16,400 bases of DNA from CAYOBW01 sp964402115 (GCA_964402115.1 CAYOBW010000151.1:1-16400); one strand, 5' to 3'. Shown: positions 7,281 through 14,762, counted from the first letter of the stretch. Notes: generated from the letters alone by a model not told the origin. A program made the numbers and translations.

Positions 7281-10223
7281 GTGACAGGCAGGCACGTCGC
7301 ACTGGTGGTCGCGATCCTACTCGGCTTGGGAGTGCTGTTCATGCTCGGCTGGCTATTTAACCACAAACAGAAGGCGCCCGCGCGCGCCGCCGCCCCGGCT
7401 TCCGCCCCCGCCCCGGCCCCCGCCTCCAAGCCCCGACCGGCGCCCGGGCGGCCTGCCGATGCCGACCCCGACGTGATTCTCGGTCCCGACGTCACGGAGA
7501 CGCCCGGCGCGCACCCCGTCACCCGGCTCGGCTATGCGCACCCCGTCGCCCGCTCCGTCGCGCTGGCCGGCTCCTGGAGCCACTGGCGCGAGAAACACCC
7601 GCTCACCGCCAGCGGCGGGCGCTGGCTGCTGGATGTGCGCGCCCTGCAGCTGCCGCCGGGACGGCACGAGTTCAAATTCCTGCCCGACAGCGCCTGGGAA
7701 GCGGGCGCCAATCGCGTCCTGCAGATCAACGCCGACGGCCTCATCGAACGCCCCCCCGAGATCATCGCCTCCGCCCGCATCGAGACGCCCACGCGTGTCG
7801 CAGTCTGCTTCAAGGCCCCGGTCGCCGAACCGGACCGTGTGCGGGTGCGCCTCGAGCCCGACGTGGCCGTGGTGCGCCTCGCCTGGCAGCCCGGCAGCGC
7901 GGACCGGGCGCGCTGCGGTTACACGGTGACCGGCGACGAGCTGACGTTCTGCTTCGCGCCCGCCCGCTTCGGCCTCGCGCTGACAGCCGCCGACCGCGTC
8001 AGCGTGGCCGGCACCTTCAATGCCTGGAACGCCGACGACCCCACCCGGCAACTGGCCGGCCCCGACGCCGCCGGCCTGTGGGAACGCACTTACAGCCTCG
8101 CCCAGCTCAGTCACAACCAGGCCGAGGCCGGCATCCAGTTCAAATTCGTCGTCAACGGCGCACGCTGGGTGGACGTGCCGCCGGACACGCCAACGGCCGC
8201 CACCCTCAACGGGCATCTCAACCTGCGGGTCGATGCGAGCCTGACCGAAGCCCCCGCCCTGGACATCCACACCGCGCAGCCGCTGGCCCTGGACCGCCTC
8301 CACACCCTCGTCATCGAGGGCCTCACGCCCAAACCCCTGCGGCAGGATCTGACGCCCGGCGCCGTGCTCGACACGTTCCGGTCCGACAAGCCTCTCGGCG
8401 TCACCCTCGACAAACGCGCCGGGACAACGACGTACCGGCTCTTCGCGCCACGGGCCACGCGGGTTGAAGTCTGCTTCCTCCGCGAACCGCGCCTCGCTGC
8501 CGTTCCGGCCGAAACCCGGCCGCTGGCCCGCGACACCGACGGCGTCTGGGAGGTCACGCTGCAGGGCGTCCACCTGAATCGCCTGTACGTCTACAAGGTC
8601 GACGGCCCCCCGGGTCCGGGCGAAGGCTTCGATTTCAACACCCCCATCGGCGATCCCTATGCGCGCGCCGCGGTACACGCGCACGGCCCCACACTGGTCG
8701 TCGACCCCGACGCCGTCACGGACTGGTTCAGCGGCTGGACGGACGCTGCTTATCAAGCGCCCGCCCCCGGCGACGTGCTGATCTACGAGGCCCACGTGCG
8801 CGACCTTACCAGCCACCCCTCGGCCGGCGTGCTCCCCGCCCAGCGCGGCACGTACGCGGGCCTCACGACGACGGACGGGGCGCCCGTCGTGCTCGACCAC
8901 CTGAAGTGCCTCGGCGTGAACATGCTCGAGCTGATGCCCATCGCGGAGTTCGACAATCGCGAGAACGATCACGGCTGGGGCTACAGTTCCGTCTACTACT
9001 TCGCCCCCGACGCCTCCTACAGCCGCGCGCCGGCGAAGGGCTCCGGGTACTACGAGTTCAAGAAGCTGGTCAACGACCTGCACGGCCACGGCATCGGCGT
9101 GATCCTCGACGTGGTCTTCAACCACGTCGGCAACCCCAACATCTTCCTCGCCATCGACAGCAAGTACTACTTCCGCCACAACCGTGACTTCACGCTGAGC
9201 AACTTCAGCGGCTGCGGCAACGACGTCCGTTCCGAGGCGCCCATGGTGCGCCGCCTGATCGTCGACAACGTCCTCTACTGGCTGCGCGAGCACCACGTGG
9301 ACGGGTTCAGGTTCGATCTCTGCGAGCTGATCGACATGGAGACGCTGCGCCTGATCGAGCGGGAGGCCAGGCGCGTCAATCCGCGCGTCATCCTGATCTC
9401 GGAGCCCTGGAGCTTCCGGGGCGACCACAAGTGGCAACTGCGCGGCACCGGGTGGGCGGCCTGGAACAACGACTTCCGGGAGACCGTCAAACGCTTCGTC
9501 CGCGGCGAGGCGGAACGCCAGGCGCTCCAGCCCGTCATCCTCGGCTCCGTGAACATCTGGGCCGCAACCCCGGGGCAGTCCGTCAACTACGTCGAGAGCC
9601 ACGACGACCTCTGCCTGACCGACGAGCTGACGACCAACGCGGGCCACGACGGCCGCGTCCTCAACGAAGCCGACGCCGCCCGCCACCGCCTCGCCGCCAC
9701 CGTGCTCTACACGTCTTTCGGCCTGCCCCTGCTGGCGGCAGGCCAGGAGTTCATGCGCAGCAAGCGTGGTTTGCACAACACGTACAACCAGGGCGACGAG
9801 GTCAACGCGCTCAACTGGACGGAGCGCAACCGGCCCCTCGCCGCCGACACGCTCGCCTACTACACCGCCTTGGGCCGCCTGCGCGCCAGCCCGGCCGGCG
9901 CCACGCTGCGGCACGTGGACACGCCGGAGCCCGGCAGCGTCCAGTGGCTCCTGCCCTCCTCGCCCCACGCCCTCGGCTATCAACTGCGCCCGCACGGGCC
10001 GGACGGCGCGCCGTTCCTCGTGCTGCTGAACGGGGATACCGTGCCCGTGACCTTCGACGTGCGCGGGCCGGCCACGACCTGGCGGCTGGTCGCCGACGGC
10101 CGACGACTCGTCTTCGACGGCATGGCGCTCACCAACGTCCGCAAGTTCACGGACGCTCACTTCGCCGTGACCGTCGAGCCGTGCGGCTCGCGCATCTTCA
10201 TGGGAGAGCGAGACACGGATTAG
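7281..10223 (+). CDS. Membrane-anchored GH13 pullulanase/debranching-type alpha-glucan hydrolase
   Basis: This 980-residue protein has a GTG start at 7281 with GAGAGG 7 nt upstream. Residues about 6-27 are a membrane helix, followed by an Ala/Pro-rich linker to about 60. Two AMPK-type glycogen-binding-like modules follow (about 80-155, AGSWSHW; about 232-320, AGTFNAWN), then a CBM48 domain (about 370-450, TTYRLFAPRATRVEV). The GH13 barrel spans about 490-890. All four conserved regions are present: DVVFNH (610-615), GFRFDLCEL with nucleophile Asp679, LISEPW with acid/base Glu708, and ESHDD with His774/Asp775. A C-terminal beta domain completes it. It should hydrolyse alpha-1,6 (or 1,4) glucosidic bonds in starch or glycogen outside the cytoplasm. 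HGWGYSSVYYF sits where type I pullulanases have YNWGYDP, so the exact subfamily is uncertain. Confidence 0.9.
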   Translation: MTGRHVALVVAILLGLGVLFMLGWLFNHKQKAPARAAAPASAPAPAPASKPRPAPGRPADADPDVILGPDVTETPGAHPVTRLGYAHPVARSVALAGSWSHWREKHPLTASGGRWLLDVRALQLPPGRHEFKFLPDSAWEAGANRVLQINADGLIERPPEIIASARIETPTRVAVCFKAPVAEPDRVRVRLEPDVAVVRLAWQPGSADRARCGYTVTGDELTFCFAPARFGLALTAADRVSVAGTFNAWNADDPTRQLAGPDAAGLWERTYSLAQLSHNQAEAGIQFKFVVNGARWVDVPPDTPTAATLNGHLNLRVDASLTEAPALDIHTAQPLALDRLHTLVIEGLTPKPLRQDLTPGAVLDTFRSDKPLGVTLDKRAGTTTYRLFAPRATRVEVCFLREPRLAAVPAETRPLARDTDGVWEVTLQGVHLNRLYVYKVDGPPGPGEGFDFNTPIGDPYARAAVHAHGPTLVVDPDAVTDWFSGWTDAAYQAPAPGDVLIYEAHVRDLTSHPSAGVLPAQRGTYAGLTTTDGAPVVLDHLKCLGVNMLELMPIAEFDNRENDHGWGYSSVYYFAPDASYSRAPAKGSGYYEFKKLVNDLHGHGIGVILDVVFNHVGNPNIFLAIDSKYYFRHNRDFTLSNFSGCGNDVRSEAPMVRRLIVDNVLYWLREHHVDGFRFDLCELIDMETLRLIEREARRVNPRVILISEPWSFRGDHKWQLRGTGWAAWNNDFRETVKRFVRGEAERQALQPVILGSVNIWAATPGQSVNYVESHDDLCLTDELTTNAGHDGRVLNEADAARHRLAATVLYTSFGLPLLAAGQEFMRSKRGLHNTYNQGDEVNALNWTERNRPLAADTLAYYTALGRLRASPAGATLRHVDTPEPGSVQWLLPSSPHALGYQLRPHGPDGAPFLVLLNGDTVPVTFDVRGPATTWRLVADGRRLVFDGMALTNVRKFTDAHFAVTVEPCGSRIFMGERDTD

Positions 10224-10227
10224 GGGC

Positions 10228-10256
10228 TTTACTGGCTCGTCCATTTCTGCGATGTT
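10228..10256 (+). promoter_or_regulatory. Weak candidate promoter for the SPFH gene pair
   Basis: TTTACT (10228-10233), a 17-bp spacer ending in TGC, and GATGTT (10251-10256) form a possible extended promoter in the 80-bp gap before the first SPFH gene. The -10 is poor. A short imperfect hairpin, GGCAGGC / GTCTGCC around 10274-10291, lies just upstream of the AGGAGG site. Read-through from the GH13 gene is an alternative. Confidence 0.2.
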
Positions 10257-10303
10257 CTGCCACAACAGCGAACGGCAGGCGGTCCGTCTGCCAGGAGGCA
10301 TGC

Positions 10304-11308
10304 ATGAGTGCGTTTGCCGGGATGGTGTTCGGTTTCCTGCTCTGGTTTGTTGTCCGCTACATCCTGACCAGCTTCTACACGGTCAACCAGAACCAGCGGG
10401 CGGTGAAATCTTCGTTCGGACGCGCGCACCGCGTGGGCACGGCCACGACCCTCGACGATCCCATTTCCGAATCGTTGCGCGACTCGGAGCGCGAGCGCTA
10501 TGTGTATCCGCAGGTGCGCGTCATTCCGCCCGGCGGCCCCTACTTCAAGTGGCCGTGGGAGAAGGTCCACAAGATGTCGGTGGCCACCGAGACCGCGAAC
10601 ATGGCCTACGACCCCGAGTCCCCCAAGGCCAACCACGGCAACACCCTGCTGGAGGCGGTGACCAAGGACCAGCTCAACATCGGGCTTACCGGCCAGATCC
10701 GCTACCGCGTGTCCGACCGCAACCTGTACGCGTACCTCTTCGGCGTCAAGCACCCCATCGCGCACGTGATGGGGTACTTCGTTTCGGTGCTGCGCGAGCG
10801 CATCGCCACGTTCGAGGCGCCGGGAGCGGCTACTTCCGGATCGGCCGCCGCCCAGGCAACGGGTGCGGGCGACCTTACGACGACCCAGGGCATCTCCATC
10901 AACGACCTGCGCAAGAACCTCCGCGACCTCAACGATCTCATGGACCAGGAATGCCGCTGCTCCGCGGCCCGTTACGGGATCGTCCTCGAAGCGTCGCTCA
11001 TCACGGGGATCGATCCGCCGGGGGAGGTCGAGTCGGCCCTCGCAGCCATCAACACCGCCTACAACCAGGTCTCGTCGGACATCAGCCTGGCCTCGGCGTC
11101 GGCCGACCAGAAGATCGTCCAGTCGCGGCGCGCCGTGGAAATCGAGGAGCTGAAGGCCGCGGCCGAAGTCGAGCCCCTCAGCCGGCTGGCGGAACAGCTC
11201 ACCGAACTCAAGCAAAGCGGCAAGGGCGTCCTCGAAGCCTACGTGCGCAACGTCCGCCTGGCCCTGCTGGCGCGCGCCGACCGCGCCGTTCTGGAGGTGC
11301 AGCCATGA
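10304..11308 (+). CDS. SPFH/Band 7 domain membrane protein, first of a pair
   Basis: This 334-residue protein starts at the ATG at 10304, 5 nt after AGGAGG (10293-10298). An overlapping ATG at 10300 is in another frame and is not used. Residues about 5-24 are an N-terminal membrane helix. They are followed by NQNQRAVKSSFGR and PGGPYFKWPWEKVHK, the typical entry of a Band 7/prohibitin/HflK-like domain, up to about residue 245. A Gly/Ala/Thr-rich insertion (about 172-196) interrupts the domain. The C-terminal third (about 245-325) is a charged, Ala/Glu-rich likely coiled coil (SRRAVEIEELKAAAEVEP). SPFH proteins form large oligomeric membrane scaffolds and often regulate proteases. The next gene overlaps its stop (ATGA), so the two products probably form a hetero-oligomer like HflK/HflC, although neither is clearly an orthologue. 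Confidence 0.82.
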   Translation: MSAFAGMVFGFLLWFVVRYILTSFYTVNQNQRAVKSSFGRAHRVGTATTLDDPISESLRDSERERYVYPQVRVIPPGGPYFKWPWEKVHKMSVATETANMAYDPESPKANHGNTLLEAVTKDQLNIGLTGQIRYRVSDRNLYAYLFGVKHPIAHVMGYFVSVLRERIATFEAPGAATSGSAAAQATGAGDLTTTQGISINDLRKNLRDLNDLMDQECRCSAARYGIVLEASLITGIDPPGEVESALAAINTAYNQVSSDISLASASADQKIVQSRRAVEIEELKAAAEVEPLSRLAEQLTELKQSGKGVLEAYVRNVRLALLARADRAVLEVQP

Positions 11309-12213
11309 GTTTCTTCGGCGCCATGATACTTACGTTCTTCGGCTGCCTGATCGGCATGCCGATTTTCCTGGGGCTGCTGCGGTTCTTCGGCTTCTACGTC
11401 ATCGTGCAGGAGCGCCAGGCGCTGGTCTACGTCCTCTTCGGCAACGTGGTCGGCCAGATCACCGAACCGGGCCTGCACTGCCTCTGGCGGCGCATGGGCC
11501 TCTGGGCCCTGATCGTCAACTGGATGGGGCGCTGTCACAAGATCGACATGCGGCTCGACCAGGAGTACCTGCGCAGCCAGCCGGTGAACTCCGAGGAAGG
11601 CGCGCCGATGGGCATCGGCATCTGGTATGAGATGTATATCAGCGACACGGTCGCCTACCTCTTCCGCAACTCCGATCCCCGCGGCTCGCTCTCGGCCAAC
11701 GTCAGCAACTCCACGGTACGCTGCCTCAGCAACCTGCCGCTGGAGCGCATGATGACCGACCGCCACGCGATGAGTCAGACCGTGGGCACGGAGGTCTCGC
11801 CGAAGTCGCACGAGTGGGGCTACAAACTCGGCTCGGTCTACGTCCGCAAGGTGCACTTCCGCGACGCGGAGATGATCAAGCAGATCGAGAGCAAGGTCGT
11901 CAACCGCCTGCGCCAGGTGACGTCGGCCATCAAGCAGGACGGCGCCAACCAGGTCAACATCATCACCAGCGGGGCGGACCGGGCCGCCGCCGTGGAGTTC
12001 GCCAAGGCCGGCGCCATCCGGCCCAAGGTCGTCGGCCAGGCGCTCCTGCAAATCACACGGGATCCGGAGGTGGCGCAGACGCTCTTCACGATCCTGGAGG
12101 CGCAGAAACTCATTGAAGGCGAGGTGGGGCTGGTCCTGATCCCGCCCAACCGCCCGCTCCTGGCGGACATGCAGGCCAACGTCCGCCCGCCGGCGGCGGA
12201 GCGGCGGGCCTAG
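11305..12213 (+). CDS. SPFH/Band 7 domain membrane protein, second of a pair
   Basis: This 302-residue protein starts at the ATG at 11305, which overlaps the TGA of the upstream gene. GGAGGT (11293-11298) lies 6 nt upstream. Residues about 5-30 are hydrophobic (one membrane helix). They are followed by YVIVQERQALVYVLFG and TEPGLHCLW, the standard start of a Band 7 domain that runs to about 200 (VYVRKVHFRDAEMIKQIE). A helical segment (about 185-275) includes QVNIITSGADRAAAVEFAK, and LIPPNRPLLADM is near the end. The final residues are Arg/Ala/Pro-rich. Translational coupling and similar architecture point to a partner of the preceding protein in a membrane scaffold. It has no protease or other enzymatic motif. 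The specific role is unknown. Confidence 0.82.
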   Translation: MSFFGAMILTFFGCLIGMPIFLGLLRFFGFYVIVQERQALVYVLFGNVVGQITEPGLHCLWRRMGLWALIVNWMGRCHKIDMRLDQEYLRSQPVNSEEGAPMGIGIWYEMYISDTVAYLFRNSDPRGSLSANVSNSTVRCLSNLPLERMMTDRHAMSQTVGTEVSPKSHEWGYKLGSVYVRKVHFRDAEMIKQIESKVVNRLRQVTSAIKQDGANQVNIITSGADRAAAVEFAKAGAIRPKVVGQALLQITRDPEVAQTLFTILEAQKLIEGEVGLVLIPPNRPLLADMQANVRPPAAERRA

Positions 12214-12238
12214 CAGCCGACCCGGTCAGGTGTGCCAG

Positions 12239-12274
12239 TTCACGCTTGCCGTGAATGGATATGTTCGCTACATT
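12239..12274 (+). promoter_or_regulatory. Promoter with overlapping inverted repeat before the four-gene cluster
   Basis: TTGCCG (12246-12251), a 17-bp spacer and TACATT (12269-12274) give four of six matches at each element with ideal spacing. The predicted start is near 12281, leaving a leader of about 40 nt before the ATG at 12320. A perfect inverted repeat, TTCACGCTTGCCGTGAA (12239-12255; 6-bp arms, 5-bp centre), covers the -35 region and could be an operator for a dimeric regulator. No regulator gene is present in the window. Confidence 0.5.
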
Positions 12275-12319
12275 GCTCGCATGTCGTTGGTAAGAGAACA
12301 ACACGTATTGGAGAACTCC

Positions 12320-12616
12320 ATGAAGAAAGTGGCCGTGTTCATCTGTCTCGCAGTCGCGCTCCTCGCCCTGGCGCCGGCGCCCGCCGATGCCAAGGTCAAT
12401 CGTCAGCCGGGCGGTATCCCCGCTTTCTTCATCGGCTGCTGCTGGGGGCTGCGCGAGGGTACCGAGTGGAACGAGGGCGCTGACCTGCATTGGCGCGAGT
12501 GGATGCGCATCGTGCCCTACGTCAATATCGTCTTCGCCTTGTGGGATGCAATCGAGTGCGGCCAGGGCATGACAGCCCACGACTGGGCCGCGAAGAACGG
12601 CGCAAACTGGTACTGA
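12320..12616 (+). CDS. Small exported GCCWG/WNEG protein, copy A
   Basis: This 98-residue protein starts at the ATG at 12320, with GGAGA (12310-12314) 5 nt upstream. The frame is open upstream, but the signal peptide (MKKVAVFICLAVALLALAP, cleavage near ADA-K at about 24) fixes this start. The mature part reads VNRQPGGIPAFF, GCCWG (39-43), REGTEWNEGAD (45-55), HWREW (57-61), a moderately hydrophobic RIVPYVNIVFALWDAI (63-78), IEC with Cys80, GMTAHDW and a GANWY end. I do not recognise a named family. Three cysteines and clustered Trp residues are striking. Copy B directly downstream is 74% identical (73 of 98 by hand alignment). It is the first gene of a compact cluster with the TPR-YidD and TPR-membrane genes, so an envelope role is inferred. 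Confidence 0.85.
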   Translation: MKKVAVFICLAVALLALAPAPADAKVNRQPGGIPAFFIGCCWGLREGTEWNEGADLHWREWMRIVPYVNIVFALWDAIECGQGMTAHDWAAKNGANWY

Positions 12617-12645
12617 AGAACGAACCTGAAACAAAGGAGAAGAGC

Positions 12646-12942
12646 ATGAAGAAGTTCGTCGTGTTCATCTGTCTGGCGGCGGCCCTGCTGGCCGTGGCGC
12701 CAACAGCGGTTGAGGCAAAGGTGAATCGCGCTCCGGGCGGCATCGCGGCGTTCTTCGTCGGTTGCTGCTGGGGCATCCGCGAAGGCACCGAATGGAACGA
12801 AGGCGCCGACATGCACTGGCGCGAGTGGATCCGGATCGTGCCCGTGGTTGGCACCGTCATTGCCATCTGGGACGGCATCGAGTGCGCCCAGGGCATGAAG
12901 GCACACGACTGGGCCACGCAGTATGGAGCGAACTGGTACTGA
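12646..12942 (+). CDS. Small exported GCCWG/WNEG protein, copy B
   Basis: This 98-residue tandem paralogue of the gene 29 bp upstream starts at the ATG at 12646 after a strong AAGGAGA (12634-12640). The signal peptide is MKKFVVFICLAAALLAVAP, with likely cleavage after VEA at about residue 24. The length is identical to copy A and no gaps are needed. All three mature cysteines (40, 41, 80) and the GCCWG, REGTEWNEGAD, HWREW, AHDW and GANWY blocks are conserved. Differences concentrate in the signal peptide and the hydrophobic stretch (VVGTVIAIWDGI here against YVNIVFALWDAI). That pattern implies purifying selection on both copies after duplication. The function is unknown. The product may be periplasmic or peripherally membrane-associated. 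Confidence 0.85.
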   Translation: MKKFVVFICLAAALLAVAPTAVEAKVNRAPGGIAAFFVGCCWGIREGTEWNEGADMHWREWIRIVPVVGTVIAIWDGIECAQGMKAHDWATQYGANWY

Positions 12943-12959
12943 TCCGGTTTGCCGCTGAA

Positions 12960-13799
12960 ATGGGCTTAGTGTTGACAAGGGCTTCGGTCGCAGCGGCCGG
13001 AGCCCTTGCTCTTTTTCTGGCAGCCGTTCCCACGCGGGCAGCCGGCGGCACACCCGAACTGTGCGAGCAGCTCTTCACCGAGGGACGCTGGGCGGAGTGT
13101 CGGCTCGAGTGCCGCCGCGTGCTGGCCGGTGTGACCGCGGAGCCGCGTGCCAGCCTCCTGCGCGCAATCAGCGAGACGCGTCTCGGACTGGACGCCACCG
13201 TGGGCCTGCGCGCGGTGGAGGAGCAGACCAACGCCCCGCCCGCCGCACGCGCCTTGGCACGCTATGAATTGGGCCGTGCTTACTGGCGAGCCGGGCAGGA
13301 GACCAACGCGCTGGCCGAGCTGCAGAACGTCTTTACCACGACTACGGAACGGCCGCTCTTTCTGCGGGCCGGTTGCGCGCTGGCCTACCTGCTGGACGAC
13401 AGCGTGCCCCTGACACGGGCCCACCCGGCCCTCGTTCAACAACTGGTGGCTTGCCGGACGTTGTGGTCCCCTGCCCTGCACGCCGAATGCAGGTCAGGCG
13501 GCGCCCCGGATCGCACCGCATGGACCGGCAGACCTGCCGAGTGGATGATTGCCGTCTACCGGACGCAGATCAGTCCGGCCATCGGTCGGCGCTGCTCCCT
13601 CACTCCCTCATGCTCCGCCTACGCCCTCGAAGCCCTGCGCCGCCACGGGGCACTGGGCCTCGGCCTGGCCGGCGACCGGATGTGGCGCGAACCCGATGTG
13701 GTCATGTCCAGAGCGCACCCCGTCAGGATCAACGACCGCGTCCGCTACAGCGACCCCCTTGACGACCACGACTACTGGCTGCGAGGAGTACAACCATGA
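12960..13799 (+). CDS. Signal peptide-TPR-YidD fusion protein
   Basis: This 279-residue protein is assigned to the ATG at 12960, 17 bp after the previous stop, with no good ribosome-binding site. GTG 12969 or TTG 12972 are alternatives that keep the hydrophobic N-terminus (about 8-28), so translation is probably coupled. Residues about 31-165 are helical and TPR-like (FTEGRWAECRLECRRVL; ARYELGRAYWRAGQETNAL). Residues about 192-262 match YidD: AVYRTQISPAIG, RCSLTPSCSAYALEALRR with Cys212 and Cys218. The third YidD cysteine, in the usual RxxRCHP segment, is replaced by Glu (MWREPD, 241-246). YidD normally is a stand-alone protein of about 70-100 residues on the cytoplasmic face, assisting YidC membrane insertion. 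Here the export signal would place the domain in the periplasm, so its role may be different. Confidence 0.82.
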   Translation: MGLVLTRASVAAAGALALFLAAVPTRAAGGTPELCEQLFTEGRWAECRLECRRVLAGVTAEPRASLLRAISETRLGLDATVGLRAVEEQTNAPPAARALARYELGRAYWRAGQETNALAELQNVFTTTTERPLFLRAGCALAYLLDDSVPLTRAHPALVQQLVACRTLWSPALHAECRSGGAPDRTAWTGRPAEWMIAVYRTQISPAIGRRCSLTPSCSAYALEALRRHGALGLGLAGDRMWREPDVVMSRAHPVRINDRVRYSDPLDDHDYWLRGVQP

Positions 13800-14653
13800 T
13801 CCGTACCATTGAACTCGTCGTTCTCTGTGCGCTCTGCGCCACAGTCACGACCGCACCAGCCGGACCGCATCTGGCCAACGAGCTCGCCGCGGAAGGCAGC
13901 CATGCCGCAGCAGCCCTCGAGTATCGCCGCCAGGCCGTGGAGGCGCCAGCCCCCGCCGCGCAGGCGACGTACTACTGGATGGCTGCGTACGAGTACCTCC
14001 AGGCCCGCGACCCCGGCATCGCCGTCCGGCTGCTGGACCGCGCGGACGAGTTGACCGACGCGCTCGCCACACCCGGCGCCCTGCTCCGTGCCGAAGCCGC
14101 GCTCAACCAGCGGCAATACGACGTCGCCACCTTCCACCTGCAGTCCGCGCAAACCGGCTCAACGAATCGCGACGCCCGCGCATTTGCCGCCATCCGCCTT
14201 GCTGAAACGCGGCTGCGTGCCGGCGATGCGGCTGGCGCCGGCCGGGCACTCGACACAACGGTCCCCGATGTCGCCGCCCGCCGCGAAGCACTGCAGCACT
14301 ACCAGGCTAACCGCGACAAGCGTCCCTGGCTGGGCGGCGTCCTCGGCCTCGTCCCCGGCCTCGGTCACGCCTACTCGGGAGAGTACGCCAACGCCCTCCG
14401 CGCGCTCATCCTCAACGGCCTGTTCATTTTCGGTATGGTCGATACCGCACAGGACGAGCAGTGGGGAGCCTTCGCCGCGATTTCGTTCTTCGAGCTAACC
14501 TGGTACAGCGGCAGTGTCTACGGCGGCATTGACGCCGCCCACCGCTTCAACCGGACGCGCCTCGACGAGTGTGCCAGCGATCTGCGCGGCCAGGCCGGCA
14601 TGGCGCCGGACCCGGCGGTCCTGCCCGTCCTCTCCCTGCGCTACAGTTTCTGA
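13796..14653 (+). CDS. Exported TPR protein with C-terminal hydrophobic PGLGHxYxGE domain
   Basis: This 285-residue protein starts at the ATG at 13796, overlapping the TGA of the YidD fusion gene by 4 bp (ATGA), so translation is coupled. The N-terminus (about 1-22) is a signal peptide or anchor. Residues about 28-170 are Ala-rich helical repeats of TPR type (HAAAALEYRRQAVE; YQY-like aromatic pairs; RLAETRLRAGDAAGAGRAL). Residues about 176-255 are a hydrophobic domain beginning LGGVLGLVPGLGHAYSGEY, followed by helices (ALRALILNGLFIFGMV; FFELTWYSGSVYGGIDAAHR). The PGLGHxYxGE start resembles TM2- or DUF5683-like membrane domains; this is a family-level guess. The protein ends LSLRYSF; a terminal Phe is reminiscent of outer-membrane strands, but the evidence is thin. 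It is the last gene of the cluster. Confidence 0.8.
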   Translation: MIRTIELVVLCALCATVTTAPAGPHLANELAAEGSHAAAALEYRRQAVEAPAPAAQATYYWMAAYEYLQARDPGIAVRLLDRADELTDALATPGALLRAEAALNQRQYDVATFHLQSAQTGSTNRDARAFAAIRLAETRLRAGDAAGAGRALDTTVPDVAARREALQHYQANRDKRPWLGGVLGLVPGLGHAYSGEYANALRALILNGLFIFGMVDTAQDEQWGAFAAISFFELTWYSGSVYGGIDAAHRFNRTRLDECASDLRGQAGMAPDPAVLPVLSLRYSF

Positions 14654-14762
14654 ACGTAGAAGGGGTAGTAGGCTGTTGACCCTGGAAACGGGAGTAGCCC
14701 TCCACCCTTTCTCTGCACATTCCCATCACTGTACCGGTGAGGACGAGGGCCTTTCGCAGGTC

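Noticed and set aside
6025..7302. 425-codon minus-strand frame opposite the end of the propeller protein
   Set aside because: It is an antisense shadow that also crosses the palindromic element. There is no credible start and no domain.
7353..10301. 982-codon open frame on the minus strand opposite the GH13 gene
   Set aside because: It mirrors the GH13 gene almost exactly and translates to Val/Gly/Arg/His-rich sequence without domains. High GC at third codon positions suppresses stops on the antisense strand. The plus-strand frame has all GH13 motifs.
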